From assembly GCA_947389015.1 (NCBI GenBank), contig CANDVA010000014.1:1-64000 (forward strand): a stretch of DNA of 64,000 bases. The letters run 5' to 3'. The position numbers were made by a program, and so were the translations under genes. The notes beneath the pieces are model-generated. The model ran no database searches and had not been told where the DNA came from. It worked only from the letters and a program-made list of their open reading frames with translations. The stretch is from an uncultured Clostridia bacterium. GTDB lineage: Bacteria > Bacillota > Clostridia > Oscillospirales > Ruminococcaceae. Below, piece by piece: positions 34,786 through 43,347 of this stretch. Position 1 is the stretch's first letter; each line of letters opens with the position of its first letter.

Positions 34786-37577
34786 GACCGCTTAAGCTGA
34801 CAATGACGGCGTTCGGTTCGTATGTACAAAGGACGGAGCTTGACTTTACAAGGCTCGGTACGGATGGGCTGTATCTGATAACGGGGGACACTGGCGCGGG
34901 AAAGACCACGATATTCGACGCGATCACATTCGCGCTGTACGGGGCTCCCTCGGGCGAATTCCGCAGGAACGAGATGATGCGCTCGCGCAATGCGGCGGAG
35001 GACGAGCCTACCGAGGTAGAGCTTGTTTTTGAGTGTATGGGAAAGCGGTACGCCGTTATGCGCTCGCTTGCGTTCCAAAGGGATAAGAAACGCGGAACGG
35101 GCACGACGTACGAGCCCGCGAGAAGCCTTTTAACGTTCCCCGACAATCGAAAGCCGCTTGAAAGAGACGGAGAGGTCACGGCAAAGGTCACCGAGATACT
35201 CGGCATAAACGAGAGTCAGTTCAAGCAGATAATAATGCTGGCACAGGGCGATTTCCGCAAAATGCTGTTCGCGAAGTCAACGGAAAGGCAGGAGATATTC
35301 CGCAAGCTGCTCAATACCGAGATATATAAGCAGTTTCAGCTGAAAATCAAGGAAAAAGCCGATAATTCGGTTAAAGAGCTTGAAAACGCCAAAGCCGATA
35401 TTATTCGTGTTATTGAGCTGTCCGACTGCGGTGAAAGCTCACAGCTTATCGAAGCAAAGGAAAGCATCGTCGGCGGCTCATTGCCCGATCTGTCAGCACC
35501 GCGCGCGTTCTCGGAGCTGCTGCGGTCGATGATCGTATCCGATGAAGCACAGAAGAAAAAGCTGAGCGAAGAGCTTGAAAAGGTCAAAAAAGCCATTGAG
35601 GATATCGTCGGAGACATCACCGCCGCACAGGACAGAAACGGACGGTTTGAAGAGATCGGAAAACTGAAGGCGGATATTCCCGAGACCGAAAACAGAACCA
35701 AGGCTCTGAAGCGCGTATCCGAGAGCATTCATAATGAAAACGACCCGAAAATAGCGGCGCTTGAAAAAGATATTACGATCATAGGCGAAAGTTTGGGCGA
35801 GTATGAAAAACTTGAAGACCTTCTCGCGGAATTGAAAAAATCCAATGATATCGCCGTGAACGGAAGCAGGGAGTTAAAGGCTTTAAAAGAGCGCTGCGAA
35901 AACGCGGAGCGGGAGCTTGAGGAGATGAGGGCGGAGCTGAATTTACTCGGCAGCGCGGGAGAGAATGCCGCCGCGCTTAAAGCCGATATGGATCGGCGCG
36001 ATCACGAGAAAGCCGATATCCAAGCGCTGCTGCGGGATATCGGCGCGTATGACGATATCCGCGAAAAATTATCCGCGGAACAGGAAAAATACCGCAGCGC
36101 CGACGATAACGCGACACAGCTCGAAAACCAAGCCAAGTCTCTCCGAGACCGTTACAACAACGAACGCGCGGGCTTATACGCCGATATCGCGAGCACGCTC
36201 TCGGAGGGCGAGCCGTGCCCCGTATGCGGTTCGATACACCACCCAAACAAGGCGGTAAAGTCCGAAAATTCCCCCGATAAAACCGATGTCGAGAAAGCCG
36301 AGAAAAACGCCGTATTCGCACGCAAGCGCGCGGAGGAGCTCTGCAATTCCTGCGAAAAGCTCAAGGGAGGGCTTGAAAGCAGCCAATCTTCCGTTAAGCA
36401 AAGGCTTACCGCGCTGAACTTCAAGTGCGAATTAGATGACGCCTCCTCCGAAGCGGAAAAGCGGCTGGATCACATAAATGCCGAGATCGCGAATATCTCC
36501 GAAAGGAGAGCGGAGGAAGCGTCGAAAATCGAGCGCCGCAGAAATCTGGAAAAGTTGGTCCCCGATAAGGAGAATGAAGTCAAGGTATTTAAGGAAGAAT
36601 ACGACGCGCTCAGCAGTGAAACGGATAAGGCAGGCGTCCGCGCCGAGGAACTGAAAAAGCGGTCGGACGCTCTGAAAAGCAAGCTCGGCTTTGCGGGAAA
36701 ACTGGAGGCGGAGGCGGAGATAAAGTCGCTCAAAACACAGTCCGCTAAGCTGAGCGAAGCGGTGCAAAGGGCTGAAAGCGCGGCGGAGAACGCCGAGAGA
36801 ATGCTTGCCGATATGCGTACACGAATAAGCGCTATTTCCGATCAGCTCCCCAAGGATTATGCGCCCGTTGACATTGACGAGCTGAATGTCAGACAGGCGC
36901 AGCTTAGGGGACGTGAGAAAGAGCTCTCTGAAAGCTTTAACGCAATAAAGCTTCGGCTGAAAATTAACGCCGGCGTATTGAAAAATATGACCGAAATAAT
37001 ACCGTCGCTAAACGAGCTTGAGAAACGCGCCGCTCTGCTGAACGGTCTTTCCGACGTTTCCAACGGAAAGGGGAAAGATCAAAGCAGAACGACGCTGGAA
37101 TCCTTTGTGCAGGTAGAGTTTTTCAAGGATATTTTAAGGCGCGCCAACATACAGTTTGACCGGATGACGGACAAGCGTTTCAAGTTGGTCTACAAGGAGA
37201 CGCCCACCGACAACCGCAGTGACCACACTCTCGACATAAACGTTTATGACTGTTACAGCGGCAAAGAGAGCGACGTGCGTTCGCTTTCGGGCGGCGAGTC
37301 GTTTTTGGCGTCACTGTCGCTGGCGCTCGGACTTTCCGAAACGGTTCGGCAAAGTGCGGGGGGGATCGAGCTCGAAACCATGTTTGTGGACGAGGGCTTC
37401 GGCTCGCTCGACGACGAGACCTTACAGCAGGCTATGACCGCGCTCAACGGACTTACCGAATCGGGTATTCTTATCGGGATAATCTCACATGTCAACGAGC
37501 TCAAGCGCAGTATCACAAAGCAGATAATCGTCGGAAAAGACGGTAATAACGTGAGCCGCGCCGAGATCAGGGTGTGA
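34782..37577 (+). CDS. sbcC: exonuclease SbcC (Rad50-type ATPase subunit)
   Basis: A 931-residue SMC-like ATPase. Walker A is GDTGAGKTT (about 34-42), a coiled coil runs from about 170 to 780 with the zinc hook GEPCPVCGSIHHP near 475, and the C-terminal signature LSGGESFLASLSLALGLS precedes Walker B TMFVDEGFGSLDDE. It ends with a typical GIISHVNELKRSI. It pairs with SbcD, to which it is translationally coupled. Confidence 0.96.
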   Translation: MRPLKLTMTAFGSYVQRTELDFTRLGTDGLYLITGDTGAGKTTIFDAITFALYGAPSGEFRRNEMMRSRNAAEDEPTEVELVFECMGKRYAVMRSLAFQRDKKRGTGTTYEPARSLLTFPDNRKPLERDGEVTAKVTEILGINESQFKQIIMLAQGDFRKMLFAKSTERQEIFRKLLNTEIYKQFQLKIKEKADNSVKELENAKADIIRVIELSDCGESSQLIEAKESIVGGSLPDLSAPRAFSELLRSMIVSDEAQKKKLSEELEKVKKAIEDIVGDITAAQDRNGRFEEIGKLKADIPETENRTKALKRVSESIHNENDPKIAALEKDITIIGESLGEYEKLEDLLAELKKSNDIAVNGSRELKALKERCENAERELEEMRAELNLLGSAGENAAALKADMDRRDHEKADIQALLRDIGAYDDIREKLSAEQEKYRSADDNATQLENQAKSLRDRYNNERAGLYADIASTLSEGEPCPVCGSIHHPNKAVKSENSPDKTDVEKAEKNAVFARKRAEELCNSCEKLKGGLESSQSSVKQRLTALNFKCELDDASSEAEKRLDHINAEIANISERRAEEASKIERRRNLEKLVPDKENEVKVFKEEYDALSSETDKAGVRAEELKKRSDALKSKLGFAGKLEAEAEIKSLKTQSAKLSEAVQRAESAAENAERMLADMRTRISAISDQLPKDYAPVDIDELNVRQAQLRGREKELSESFNAIKLRLKINAGVLKNMTEIIPSLNELEKRAALLNGLSDVSNGKGKDQSRTTLESFVQVEFFKDILRRANIQFDRMTDKRFKLVYKETPTDNRSDHTLDINVYDCYSGKESDVRSLSGGESFLASLSLALGLSETVRQSAGGIELETMFVDEGFGSLDDETLQQAMTALNGLTESGILIGIISHVNELKRSITKQIIVGKDGNNVSRAEIRV

Positions 37578-37626
37578 TATTTCCGCGGATGCACACGTAT
37601 GACGATGTGAACACGTTTTGGCGCAA

Positions 37627-37655
37627 TTGACACGCTCTGCGATTCATGATATAAT
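37627..37655 (+). promoter_or_regulatory. consensus sigma-A promoter of the 118-residue unknown gene
   Basis: TTGACA (37627-37632), 17 bases, TATAAT (37650-37655). This gives a leader of about 85 bases that contains the long hairpin described next. Confidence 0.85.
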
Positions 37656-37681
37656 AGAATTACCAAATATGGAAGTGTTAT

Positions 37682-37716
37682 CAAGCTTTGCTGCGGGTAC
37701 ACCGCAGCAAAGCTTG
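37682..37716 (+). promoter_or_regulatory. 15-bp perfect hairpin in the leader
   Basis: CAAGCTTTGCTGCGG (37682-37696) and CCGCAGCAAAGCTTG (37702-37716) pair perfectly around GTACA. No T-run follows, so it is not a simple terminator. A short frame starting ATG 37669 reads through it (19 codons, stop 37726). Confidence 0.6.
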
Positions 37717-37747
37717 AAGGGAACGTAATTGTGAAAGCGAGGGAGAA

Positions 37748-38104
37748 ATGACATTATTCGAGGAGTGTCTGGCGGCACTCGGCAGCTACAAAATAGCGAA
37801 GATATACGAGGCAAAAATGGCGCTGGCTAATTTAAGGCTGACGGATTACGGGCGGTTGGATTTTCGGCGATATAAATGCCCACGTGAAATATCGCTTTCG
37901 GAGCTTGACAGGTTGGGTGATTTCCCCTGTTACATTATATATAATGACGCAGAGCTGCCTGTAATAAAATGCCGCTTTAAGCAGGTGTTAGAATGTCTTG
38001 ACGATGTCCTTGCGCCCGCATTCGATACGTGGGTGTTGGACGAGGGATTTTCGAGAATTATTGAGTTTTATCACGATGGCGAAATCACGATAGCGGAGGT
38101 TTAG
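37748..38104 (+). CDS. small unknown protein, immunity-like composition
   Basis: A 118-residue acidic protein. GAGGGAG precedes ATG 37748. No family is recognised. The mixed alpha/beta pattern ending in DTWVLDEGFSRIIEFYHDG-type text is reminiscent of small immunity/SUKH-like proteins of Firmicutes, but this is only a resemblance. It has its own consensus promoter and an elaborate leader hairpin. A SAM methyltransferase gene follows 76 bases downstream. Confidence 0.65.
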   Translation: MTLFEECLAALGSYKIAKIYEAKMALANLRLTDYGRLDFRRYKCPREISLSELDRLGDFPCYIIYNDAELPVIKCRFKQVLECLDDVLAPAFDTWVLDEGFSRIIEFYHDGEITIAEV

Positions 38105-38180
38105 GGAAAATTATGGGTCTGAATTAGGCGAGGAACAAGATGGAATTGCTTTTGCTATATTTGGAAAGGAGTGGTTGAAA

Positions 38181-38960
38181 ATGGCTGACTGGAACAGCGA
38201 ACAGTATCTGAAATTCAAGGCGCAGCGCACTCAGCCCGCGATAGACCTTGCAGCGCGGCTGAGCGGAAAACCGCAAAATCGTGATATGGAGGTGATCGAC
38301 CTCGGCTGCGGTCCCGGTAATTCTACGCGCGTTTTGAAAAATCATTTCCCGAACGCGTTCGTTATCGGCGCGGATAACAGCGCAAATATGATCGATAAGG
38401 CTCGCGGAGACAATCCCGATCTGGACTTTATTATTTTGGATATTTCGGGCGATCTGTCGGAGATGCACGGGAAGTTCGACGTGGTGTTCTCCAACGCCTG
38501 TCTGCAATGGCTGCCAAATCACGCGGAGCTTCTGCCGAGACTATTCAAGCTGTTGAGAAAGGGCGGAACGCTCGCGGTACAGATACCGATGAACTATGAC
38601 GAGCCTATACACCAAATAATCGGACGTGTCTCGGAGAGCGAAAAGTGGAACGCTTATTTCCCCGAAAAGCGAATATTCGGCACGCTTACGCAGTCGGAAT
38701 ATTTCGATATTATCAGCGGAATGACGGACGATTTCGAGATGTGGCAGACGACCTACTGTCACCGTATGCCGAGTATCGAAAGCATTATCGAATGGTACCG
38801 CTCGACGGGACTGCGCACTTATCTGGCGGCTTTGTCCGAGGAGAAGGGCGCGGAATTTATTGCGGATATCTCGTCGGAGCTTGTCAAGGAATATCCGAAA
38901 CAGAAAAACGGCGAGATAATTTTCAGATTTCCGCGGTTTTTCTTTATAGCCGAAAGATAA
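38181..38960 (+). CDS. SAM-dependent methyltransferase (trans-aconitate methyltransferase-like)
   Basis: A 259-residue class I methyltransferase. ATG 38181 is preferred over TTG 38175 because AAAGGAG (38165-38171) is better spaced. Motif I is VIDLGCGPGNSTRVL (about 37-50), with the acidic residue in GADNSANM, and NACLQWLPNH is characteristic of the trans-aconitate methyltransferase group. The substrate is not certain, since this subgroup is diverse. Purine nucleoside phosphorylase follows 21 bases downstream. Confidence 0.87.
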   Translation: MADWNSEQYLKFKAQRTQPAIDLAARLSGKPQNRDMEVIDLGCGPGNSTRVLKNHFPNAFVIGADNSANMIDKARGDNPDLDFIILDISGDLSEMHGKFDVVFSNACLQWLPNHAELLPRLFKLLRKGGTLAVQIPMNYDEPIHQIIGRVSESEKWNAYFPEKRIFGTLTQSEYFDIISGMTDDFEMWQTTYCHRMPSIESIIEWYRSTGLRTYLAALSEEKGAEFIADISSELVKEYPKQKNGEIIFRFPRFFFIAER

Positions 38961-38981
38961 TTTTACGGAGGTTTTAGAACT

Positions 38982-39815
38982 ATGAACGAAGTATATGAAA
39001 AGTTGAAAAAATGTCACGAGATCGTGGCAAAGAAGATCACATTCAAGCCCGAGCTGGCACTGATCTTAGGCAGCGGGCTGGGAGATTTCTGCGACACCAT
39101 GGACGTTAAGGAAACTCTGCCGTACAGCGAGATCGAGGGCTTTCCGAAAAGCACCGTGGCGGGGCATAAGGGACAATTCGTGTTCGGGTACTCGGACGGC
39201 GTGCCTATCGTCGCCATGCAGGGACGAGTTCATTATTACGAGGGATATCCCGTGCAGGACGTTGTGCTGCCCACAAGGTTGATGCGCCTTATGGGCGCGA
39301 AAACGCTGTTTCTTACGAACGCGGCGGGAGGCATAAATCCCGCGTTCCATGCGGGGGATTTTATGCTGATAACCGACCATATATGCTCGCTCGTTCCCTC
39401 TCCACTTATCGGCGCGAATATTGACGAGCTGGGCACGCGTTTCCCCGATATGAGCGAGGTATACAGCCGCCGTCTGCGCACAATAATAGAAAACTCCGCC
39501 GCCGCAGAGGGTGTACCGTTACAGCGCGGCGTGTATATCCAGACTACGGGTCCGAATTACGAGACCCCCGCGGAGATACGCGCTTACGGACGGCTCGGTG
39601 CCGACGCCGTGGGTATGTCCACCGCTATTGAGGCTATGGCAGCTCGTCACTGCGGAATGGAGGTGTGCGGTATCTCCTGTATTTCCAATCTCGCCGCGGG
39701 AATTTCCGCAAATCCCCTCTCGCACAAGGAGGTACAGGAGACCGCAGACCGTGTCGCGCCGCTGTTCAGAAAGCTTGTGGCAAGGGCGATATCGGATATA
39801 TGCGCGGGAAAATAA
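38982..39815 (+). CDS. purine-nucleoside phosphorylase
   Basis: Phosphorolysis of (deoxy)guanosine and inosine. The 277-residue trimeric-type PNP has LILGSGLGDF (phosphate site), VAGHKGQFVFG, VAMQGRVHYYEGY, LTNAAGGINPAFHAGDFMLITDHI and MSTAIEAMAARHCGMEV. GGAGG precedes ATG 38982. It is followed by a lipoprotein gene 26 bases downstream, probably on the same transcript. Confidence 0.96.
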   Translation: MNEVYEKLKKCHEIVAKKITFKPELALILGSGLGDFCDTMDVKETLPYSEIEGFPKSTVAGHKGQFVFGYSDGVPIVAMQGRVHYYEGYPVQDVVLPTRLMRLMGAKTLFLTNAAGGINPAFHAGDFMLITDHICSLVPSPLIGANIDELGTRFPDMSEVYSRRLRTIIENSAAAEGVPLQRGVYIQTTGPNYETPAEIRAYGRLGADAVGMSTAIEAMAARHCGMEVCGISCISNLAAGISANPLSHKEVQETADRVAPLFRKLVARAISDICAGK

Positions 39816-39841
39816 CTCACGACAAACGGAAGGAACGCCAT

Positions 39842-41125
39842 ATGAAAAAGCTGTTCGCGCTGCTCACCGTAGTATTATGCATACTGTTTTCGGGCTGCGA
39901 CGAGGAAACAGAGTTTGAGCTTACCGTAACGGATATAACAGCAAATCACAGCTACCGATACGTCTACGCCGAGGACTGCGGAGGCGGCTGTCTGTACAAA
40001 AGCAGCGGCGCTCTGTGGTACTATGACTACGCCCACCGTATGAAAACGTCGCTTTGCACAAAGCCGTTATGCAGGCATGAAAAGGAGCCCTGTTTCGCTT
40101 ACCGCACGGAGCGCGTTTACGGTTACAAGGACAAATTCCTCGCTGTGTGGAACGATTTCAGCAAGGATGCCGAAGAACTGGTTTTCGAGCTTGCGGACAT
40201 ACCCTCGCAGACCATCGGCGAAGTGCTGCGGCTGGAAAACCGCTGTTGGTGCGATACGCTGGCATACGGTGACAAGCTGTTCATTGGCATTAAAGAGGGG
40301 TATTACGTCGACGGCGAAGATACGAACTCAAATCCCGATCACTGCCGCGTTTACCTCATGGTCGTGTCTCTCGAGACCGCGGAGATGGAAATGCTGTCCG
40401 ACTGTCTTGCGGACGGGCGCGGCGCCGACCTTATACCGGTCGGCATAGAAAACGGAAAATTCATTTTCTGTACGCGTTATTATGAAGAAAGCGAAAACGG
40501 CAGTATTTCCGATACGCCTGTCCAAAAGTATATGACCTGCGATATCGAGACTAAGGAGATCGCCGAGTTTACGGGACGGCTTGCCGATATTTATCTTGAC
40601 GGCTGTGCGGTCTACCATGACGGAGATACCGTTGCCTTTGACCGTGAAGGGCGGATATCGCGTCTCGATATGGGCTTTGAATTCAGGAATATTCCGTTTG
40701 ACGTCTTTTTTTATAACGACGGAAAGGCATATTTCAGAATAGTCGGAAAGTATTTCCGAACAGCTGGAAAGGACGACATGATATACAAATTCGATACGGA
40801 CACCGAAAAAATGTATATCGCTTCGTTCCCCGACATTTCCGATATGCGGTTCATCACCGAAAAGGAAAAAGAATTTATCCTTGTGTCCGAATATGACGAC
40901 AGCAAGATCGTTACATTATCCAAGGACAGTCAGCTTGTATTTACGGAACTTGACGGCGAGCGCAAAACCGCGCTGTTTGAAGAGCTTTTTAAGAACGAGA
41001 AAACTCCCGAGGAAATAGAGGAGGAAAACAAAAAGGCGGAAGAGGATTTTCAAAAGTACATTGACAGCTTGTTGGAAAATACCTCGCGCAGTTATATGAC
41101 GCCCATTACGCCGCCTCTTTATTAA
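39842..41125 (+). CDS. unknown lipoprotein
   Basis: A 427-residue lipoprotein: signal peptide with lipobox LFSGC (Cys about 19), then a large extracellular domain. The middle shows repeated DG-K and YxF/YKFDTDT patterns with alternating hydrophobics, compatible with a beta-propeller-like fold such as DUF5050 proteins, which I cannot confirm. A lysine/glutamate-rich helix ends the protein. AAGGAA precedes ATG 39842. The terminator at 41131 ends the run. Confidence 0.75.
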   Translation: MKKLFALLTVVLCILFSGCDEETEFELTVTDITANHSYRYVYAEDCGGGCLYKSSGALWYYDYAHRMKTSLCTKPLCRHEKEPCFAYRTERVYGYKDKFLAVWNDFSKDAEELVFELADIPSQTIGEVLRLENRCWCDTLAYGDKLFIGIKEGYYVDGEDTNSNPDHCRVYLMVVSLETAEMEMLSDCLADGRGADLIPVGIENGKFIFCTRYYEESENGSISDTPVQKYMTCDIETKEIAEFTGRLADIYLDGCAVYHDGDTVAFDREGRISRLDMGFEFRNIPFDVFFYNDGKAYFRIVGKYFRTAGKDDMIYKFDTDTEKMYIASFPDISDMRFITEKEKEFILVSEYDDSKIVTLSKDSQLVFTELDGERKTALFEELFKNEKTPEEIEEENKKAEEDFQKYIDSLLENTSRSYMTPITPPLY

Positions 41126-41130
41126 AAATC

Positions 41131-41166
41131 ACCCCCGCAGAGCAAATGCTCCGCGGGGATATTTTT
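41131..41166 (+). terminator. intrinsic terminator after the lipoprotein gene
   Basis: CCCCGCAGAGCA pairs with TGCTCCGCGGGG (one mismatch), followed by ATATTTTTT. Confidence 0.9.
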
Positions 41167-41181
41167 TGCCCTTTACCCGAC

Positions 41182-41247
41182 ATTTTGAAAAATATTTTTG
41201 AAATTTTGTAAAATATACTTGACATTTTGTAAAAGATATGTTATAAT
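41182..41247 (+). promoter_or_regulatory. consensus promoter with three 21-base-phased operator-like repeats
   Basis: TTGACA (41219-41224) and TATAAT (41242-41247) have a 17-base spacer. ATTTTGAAAA/ATTTTGTAAAA starts at 41182, 41203 and 41224, exactly 21 bases apart. The last copy lies within the spacer, the others upstream. This suits cooperative binding of the XRE regulator encoded just downstream. Confidence 0.7.
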
Positions 41248-41266
41248 CCTATTAAGAGGTGAGGAT

Positions 41267-41482
41267 ATGGCTAAAAACTTACGAATGAAAGCCGCCCGCG
41301 CCGCCCTCGATCTTTCGCAGGACGAACTCGCGAAAAAGGTCAAGGTGACGCGGCAGACGATAAGCGCCGTGGAAAACGGCGATTACAATCCGACGATAAA
41401 TCTGTGCATAGACATATGCATAGCGCTCGGCAAGACGCTTGATGAACTATTCTGGAACGACGGGGGAGGTAACAAGAAATGA
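41267..41482 (+). CDS. XRE-family transcriptional regulator
   Basis: A 71-residue single-domain helix-turn-helix protein: MKAARAALDLSQDELAKKVK, then VTRQTISAVENGDYNPTI, then the short LGKTLDELFW ending of the YozG-like group. ATG 41267 follows AAGAGGTGAGG. Its stop overlaps the start of the first membrane protein by four bases. It probably represses its own operon through the repeats upstream. Confidence 0.93.
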   Translation: MAKNLRMKAARAALDLSQDELAKKVKVTRQTISAVENGDYNPTINLCIDICIALGKTLDELFWNDGGGNKK

Positions 41483-41991
41483 GCTTGAAATCATTTGATA
41501 AATTCTGCGAGAGACTGATACTCGCGGAGCAGGGCAGTGAAAAGGAGATATTCGACGAGCGGCAGAACGTTATACGCTCGCGGCTGGCGATAGAGGCGCT
41601 GTTAGTTTACGTTGGACTGACCATTGTAAACAGTATGGTAACGGAGCTGTTCTATCAATGGGCGGAGAGCCTGATGACGGTAACGCTGCTGTTCGCGGTG
41701 ATATGTCTGCTGTGGTGGGAGATACGGTGCGCGTTCAAGGGGTGTATGCTGGCGGTAAGCGGCAGATACGCGCAAAAAATTTCCGCGATAATGGCGATCT
41801 TTATTGGTGCGCTGAACGGGCTTCGTTATGTGTTCGATATCGGCGAGGAGGATTATTTCGTGACGGACGGAAAGCTCTCGGGAGATTTTGTGTTCGCGCT
41901 GTGCTTTCTGCTGATGATAGGCTGCGGGATTTTTATGCTATGCGTTATGCGGCATGAGGAAAAAAGAAACGAAAGCGAGGGAGAAAAATGA
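41479..41991 (+). CDS. tandem membrane protein A (paralog 1 of 3)
   Basis: A 170-residue protein with four hydrophobic segments (about 38-58, 65-85, 100-118 and 135-160). It starts SLKSFDKFCERLILAEQ and contains the shared (I/M)FDERQxxxRSR motif around residues 24-34. The start overlaps the XRE stop and the end overlaps paralog 2, both by four bases. Regulators paired with small membrane proteins of this type often respond to envelope stress or control bacteriocin immunity; no role is proven. Confidence 0.85.
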   Translation: MSLKSFDKFCERLILAEQGSEKEIFDERQNVIRSRLAIEALLVYVGLTIVNSMVTELFYQWAESLMTVTLLFAVICLLWWEIRCAFKGCMLAVSGRYAQKISAIMAIFIGALNGLRYVFDIGEEDYFVTDGKLSGDFVFALCFLLMIGCGIFMLCVMRHEEKRNESEGEK

Positions 41992-42491
41992 GCTTAAAAT
42001 CATTTGACAAGTTCCTGGAGAATTATATACTCGGGCAGCCGAACAACAAAAAGGAGATCATGGACGAGCGGCAAAAGATCGCGCGAACCCATATATTGGT
42101 CGAGACGCTGATAATATTTTCCGGCTTGTCGTTTATCAGTAACTTTGTAATGGATCTCTGGTACAGATGGGCGGAGAGCTATGCATCGCCTATGCTGATA
42201 TTCTTTATGCTTTGCATGATCTATTTCAATATCCGCTGCTTTGCAAAGGGCTGTCTTATCGGGATAAACGGCGGGAAAGCCATAACATTCACGGCTGCCT
42301 ACGCGATATTTATGGGCGTGATGATGGGCGCGAAATATTTGATCGGAAACGAGGAATACAGCAGTCTTTTTGCCGATGGCAAACTGACGGATGACTTCTG
42401 CTTTATTGCGGCATGGATACTGTTTGTTGTATACGGCGTGCTCACGATAATTCTTGCAAAAGCCGATAAAAAGAGGAAAGGAGACGAATAA
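41988..42491 (+). CDS. tandem membrane protein B (paralog 2 of 3)
   Basis: A 167-residue, four-segment membrane protein, clearly related to its neighbours: SLKSFDKFLENYILGQP, then MDERQKIARTH, W(Y)RWAES in the first loop and CFAKGC before segment three. It has four-base overlaps with paralog 1. It diverges from paralog 1 mostly in the loops. Function unknown. Confidence 0.85.
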   Translation: MSLKSFDKFLENYILGQPNNKKEIMDERQKIARTHILVETLIIFSGLSFISNFVMDLWYRWAESYASPMLIFFMLCMIYFNIRCFAKGCLIGINGGKAITFTAAYAIFMGVMMGAKYLIGNEEYSSLFADGKLTDDFCFIAAWILFVVYGVLTIILAKADKKRKGDE

Positions 42492-42492
42492 T

Positions 42493-43029
42493 ATGAGCTT
42501 AAAATCGTTCGACGATTTCTGCGCGAAGATAGTCAACAACGACCCCACCATTCCGCAGAAGGACATTTTCGACGAGCGGCAGATGGTCGTGCGCTCGCAG
42601 ATCACGACAAGGGCGCTGTGGGCGTTCGTGATAATGTCGGGGATAAATCTGCTTATTATGGAGTGCGGACCGCAATGGTGCGATAGCTGGGTGCTGTCGA
42701 CGGCGATGTTCGGCGCGATAGCGTATCTGTATTGGGTCTGCGCGAACGCACGGCGCGGCTCGCTGTTCGGCGTAAACGGCACAGCGACTTTGGCGTCGCA
42801 GGTAGGATTTCTTTTCGGAGACGCCGTTTTCATTCCGATCGTGATACTTTCGGACAAAGAGCCCGACGAGCTCTTTGAGAACTTCTTTATCAGAAACGGC
42901 ATGGTGTCGGAATACTTTATGATAGCGCTTGACGGAGCGATATTGCTCACGGCGGGTATAGTTATGGCGGTCTGCATCGGCAATCACAGAAAAAAGGAAA
43001 AGGCGGAAAAAGAAAATGACGATAAGTGA
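42493..43029 (+). CDS. tandem membrane protein C (paralog 3 of 3)
   Basis: A 178-residue protein of the same family. ATG 42493 is chosen because GAAAGGAG lies 11 bases upstream. It has SLKSFDDFCAKIV, the IFDERQMVVRSQ motif, PQWCDSW in the loop and a charged C-terminus. It is the most divergent of the three copies (the CxKGC element reads ARRGS). No terminator follows clearly. Confidence 0.85.
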   Translation: MSLKSFDDFCAKIVNNDPTIPQKDIFDERQMVVRSQITTRALWAFVIMSGINLLIMECGPQWCDSWVLSTAMFGAIAYLYWVCANARRGSLFGVNGTATLASQVGFLFGDAVFIPIVILSDKEPDELFENFFIRNGMVSEYFMIALDGAILLTAGIVMAVCIGNHRKKEKAEKENDDK

Positions 43030-43224
43030 TATCTGGGATTTGCTCTGTGTGCTCATGAATATCAGGCTTGGCATAATTTGGGCGTGGGAAATGTGCTTGC
43101 ACAGGTCGATCTGATGTTGTATAATAAAACTTGACACCATTTTCATAAAGAAGTAAAAAGGAAAGAAAAGGACGGTATCAAGATGAGACAAACAAGAAGT
43201 TAAGACAAGGAGGAATTGTTTTAT

Positions 43225-43347
43225 TTGCGAGGTAGCAAATCGGAAAATTACGTTATAGACGAGCTCAAACCCCTCATTTGGCATTACTTTATGAGCTATT
43301 GTAGCAACAGGCGAATATGCACGGCGATTGGCGGTGAAACGGCGTAA
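43225..43347 (+). CDS. possible 40-residue small protein
   Basis: TTG 43225 lies about ten bases after AAGGAGGA (43207-43214) and opens a 40-codon frame containing NYVIDELKPLIWHYFMSY. The ribosome site is strong, but coding evidence is otherwise absent. It could be a leftover of a degraded gene or a leader peptide for the hairpins that follow. Confidence 0.3.
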   Translation: MRGSKSENYVIDELKPLIWHYFMSYCSNRRICTAIGGETA

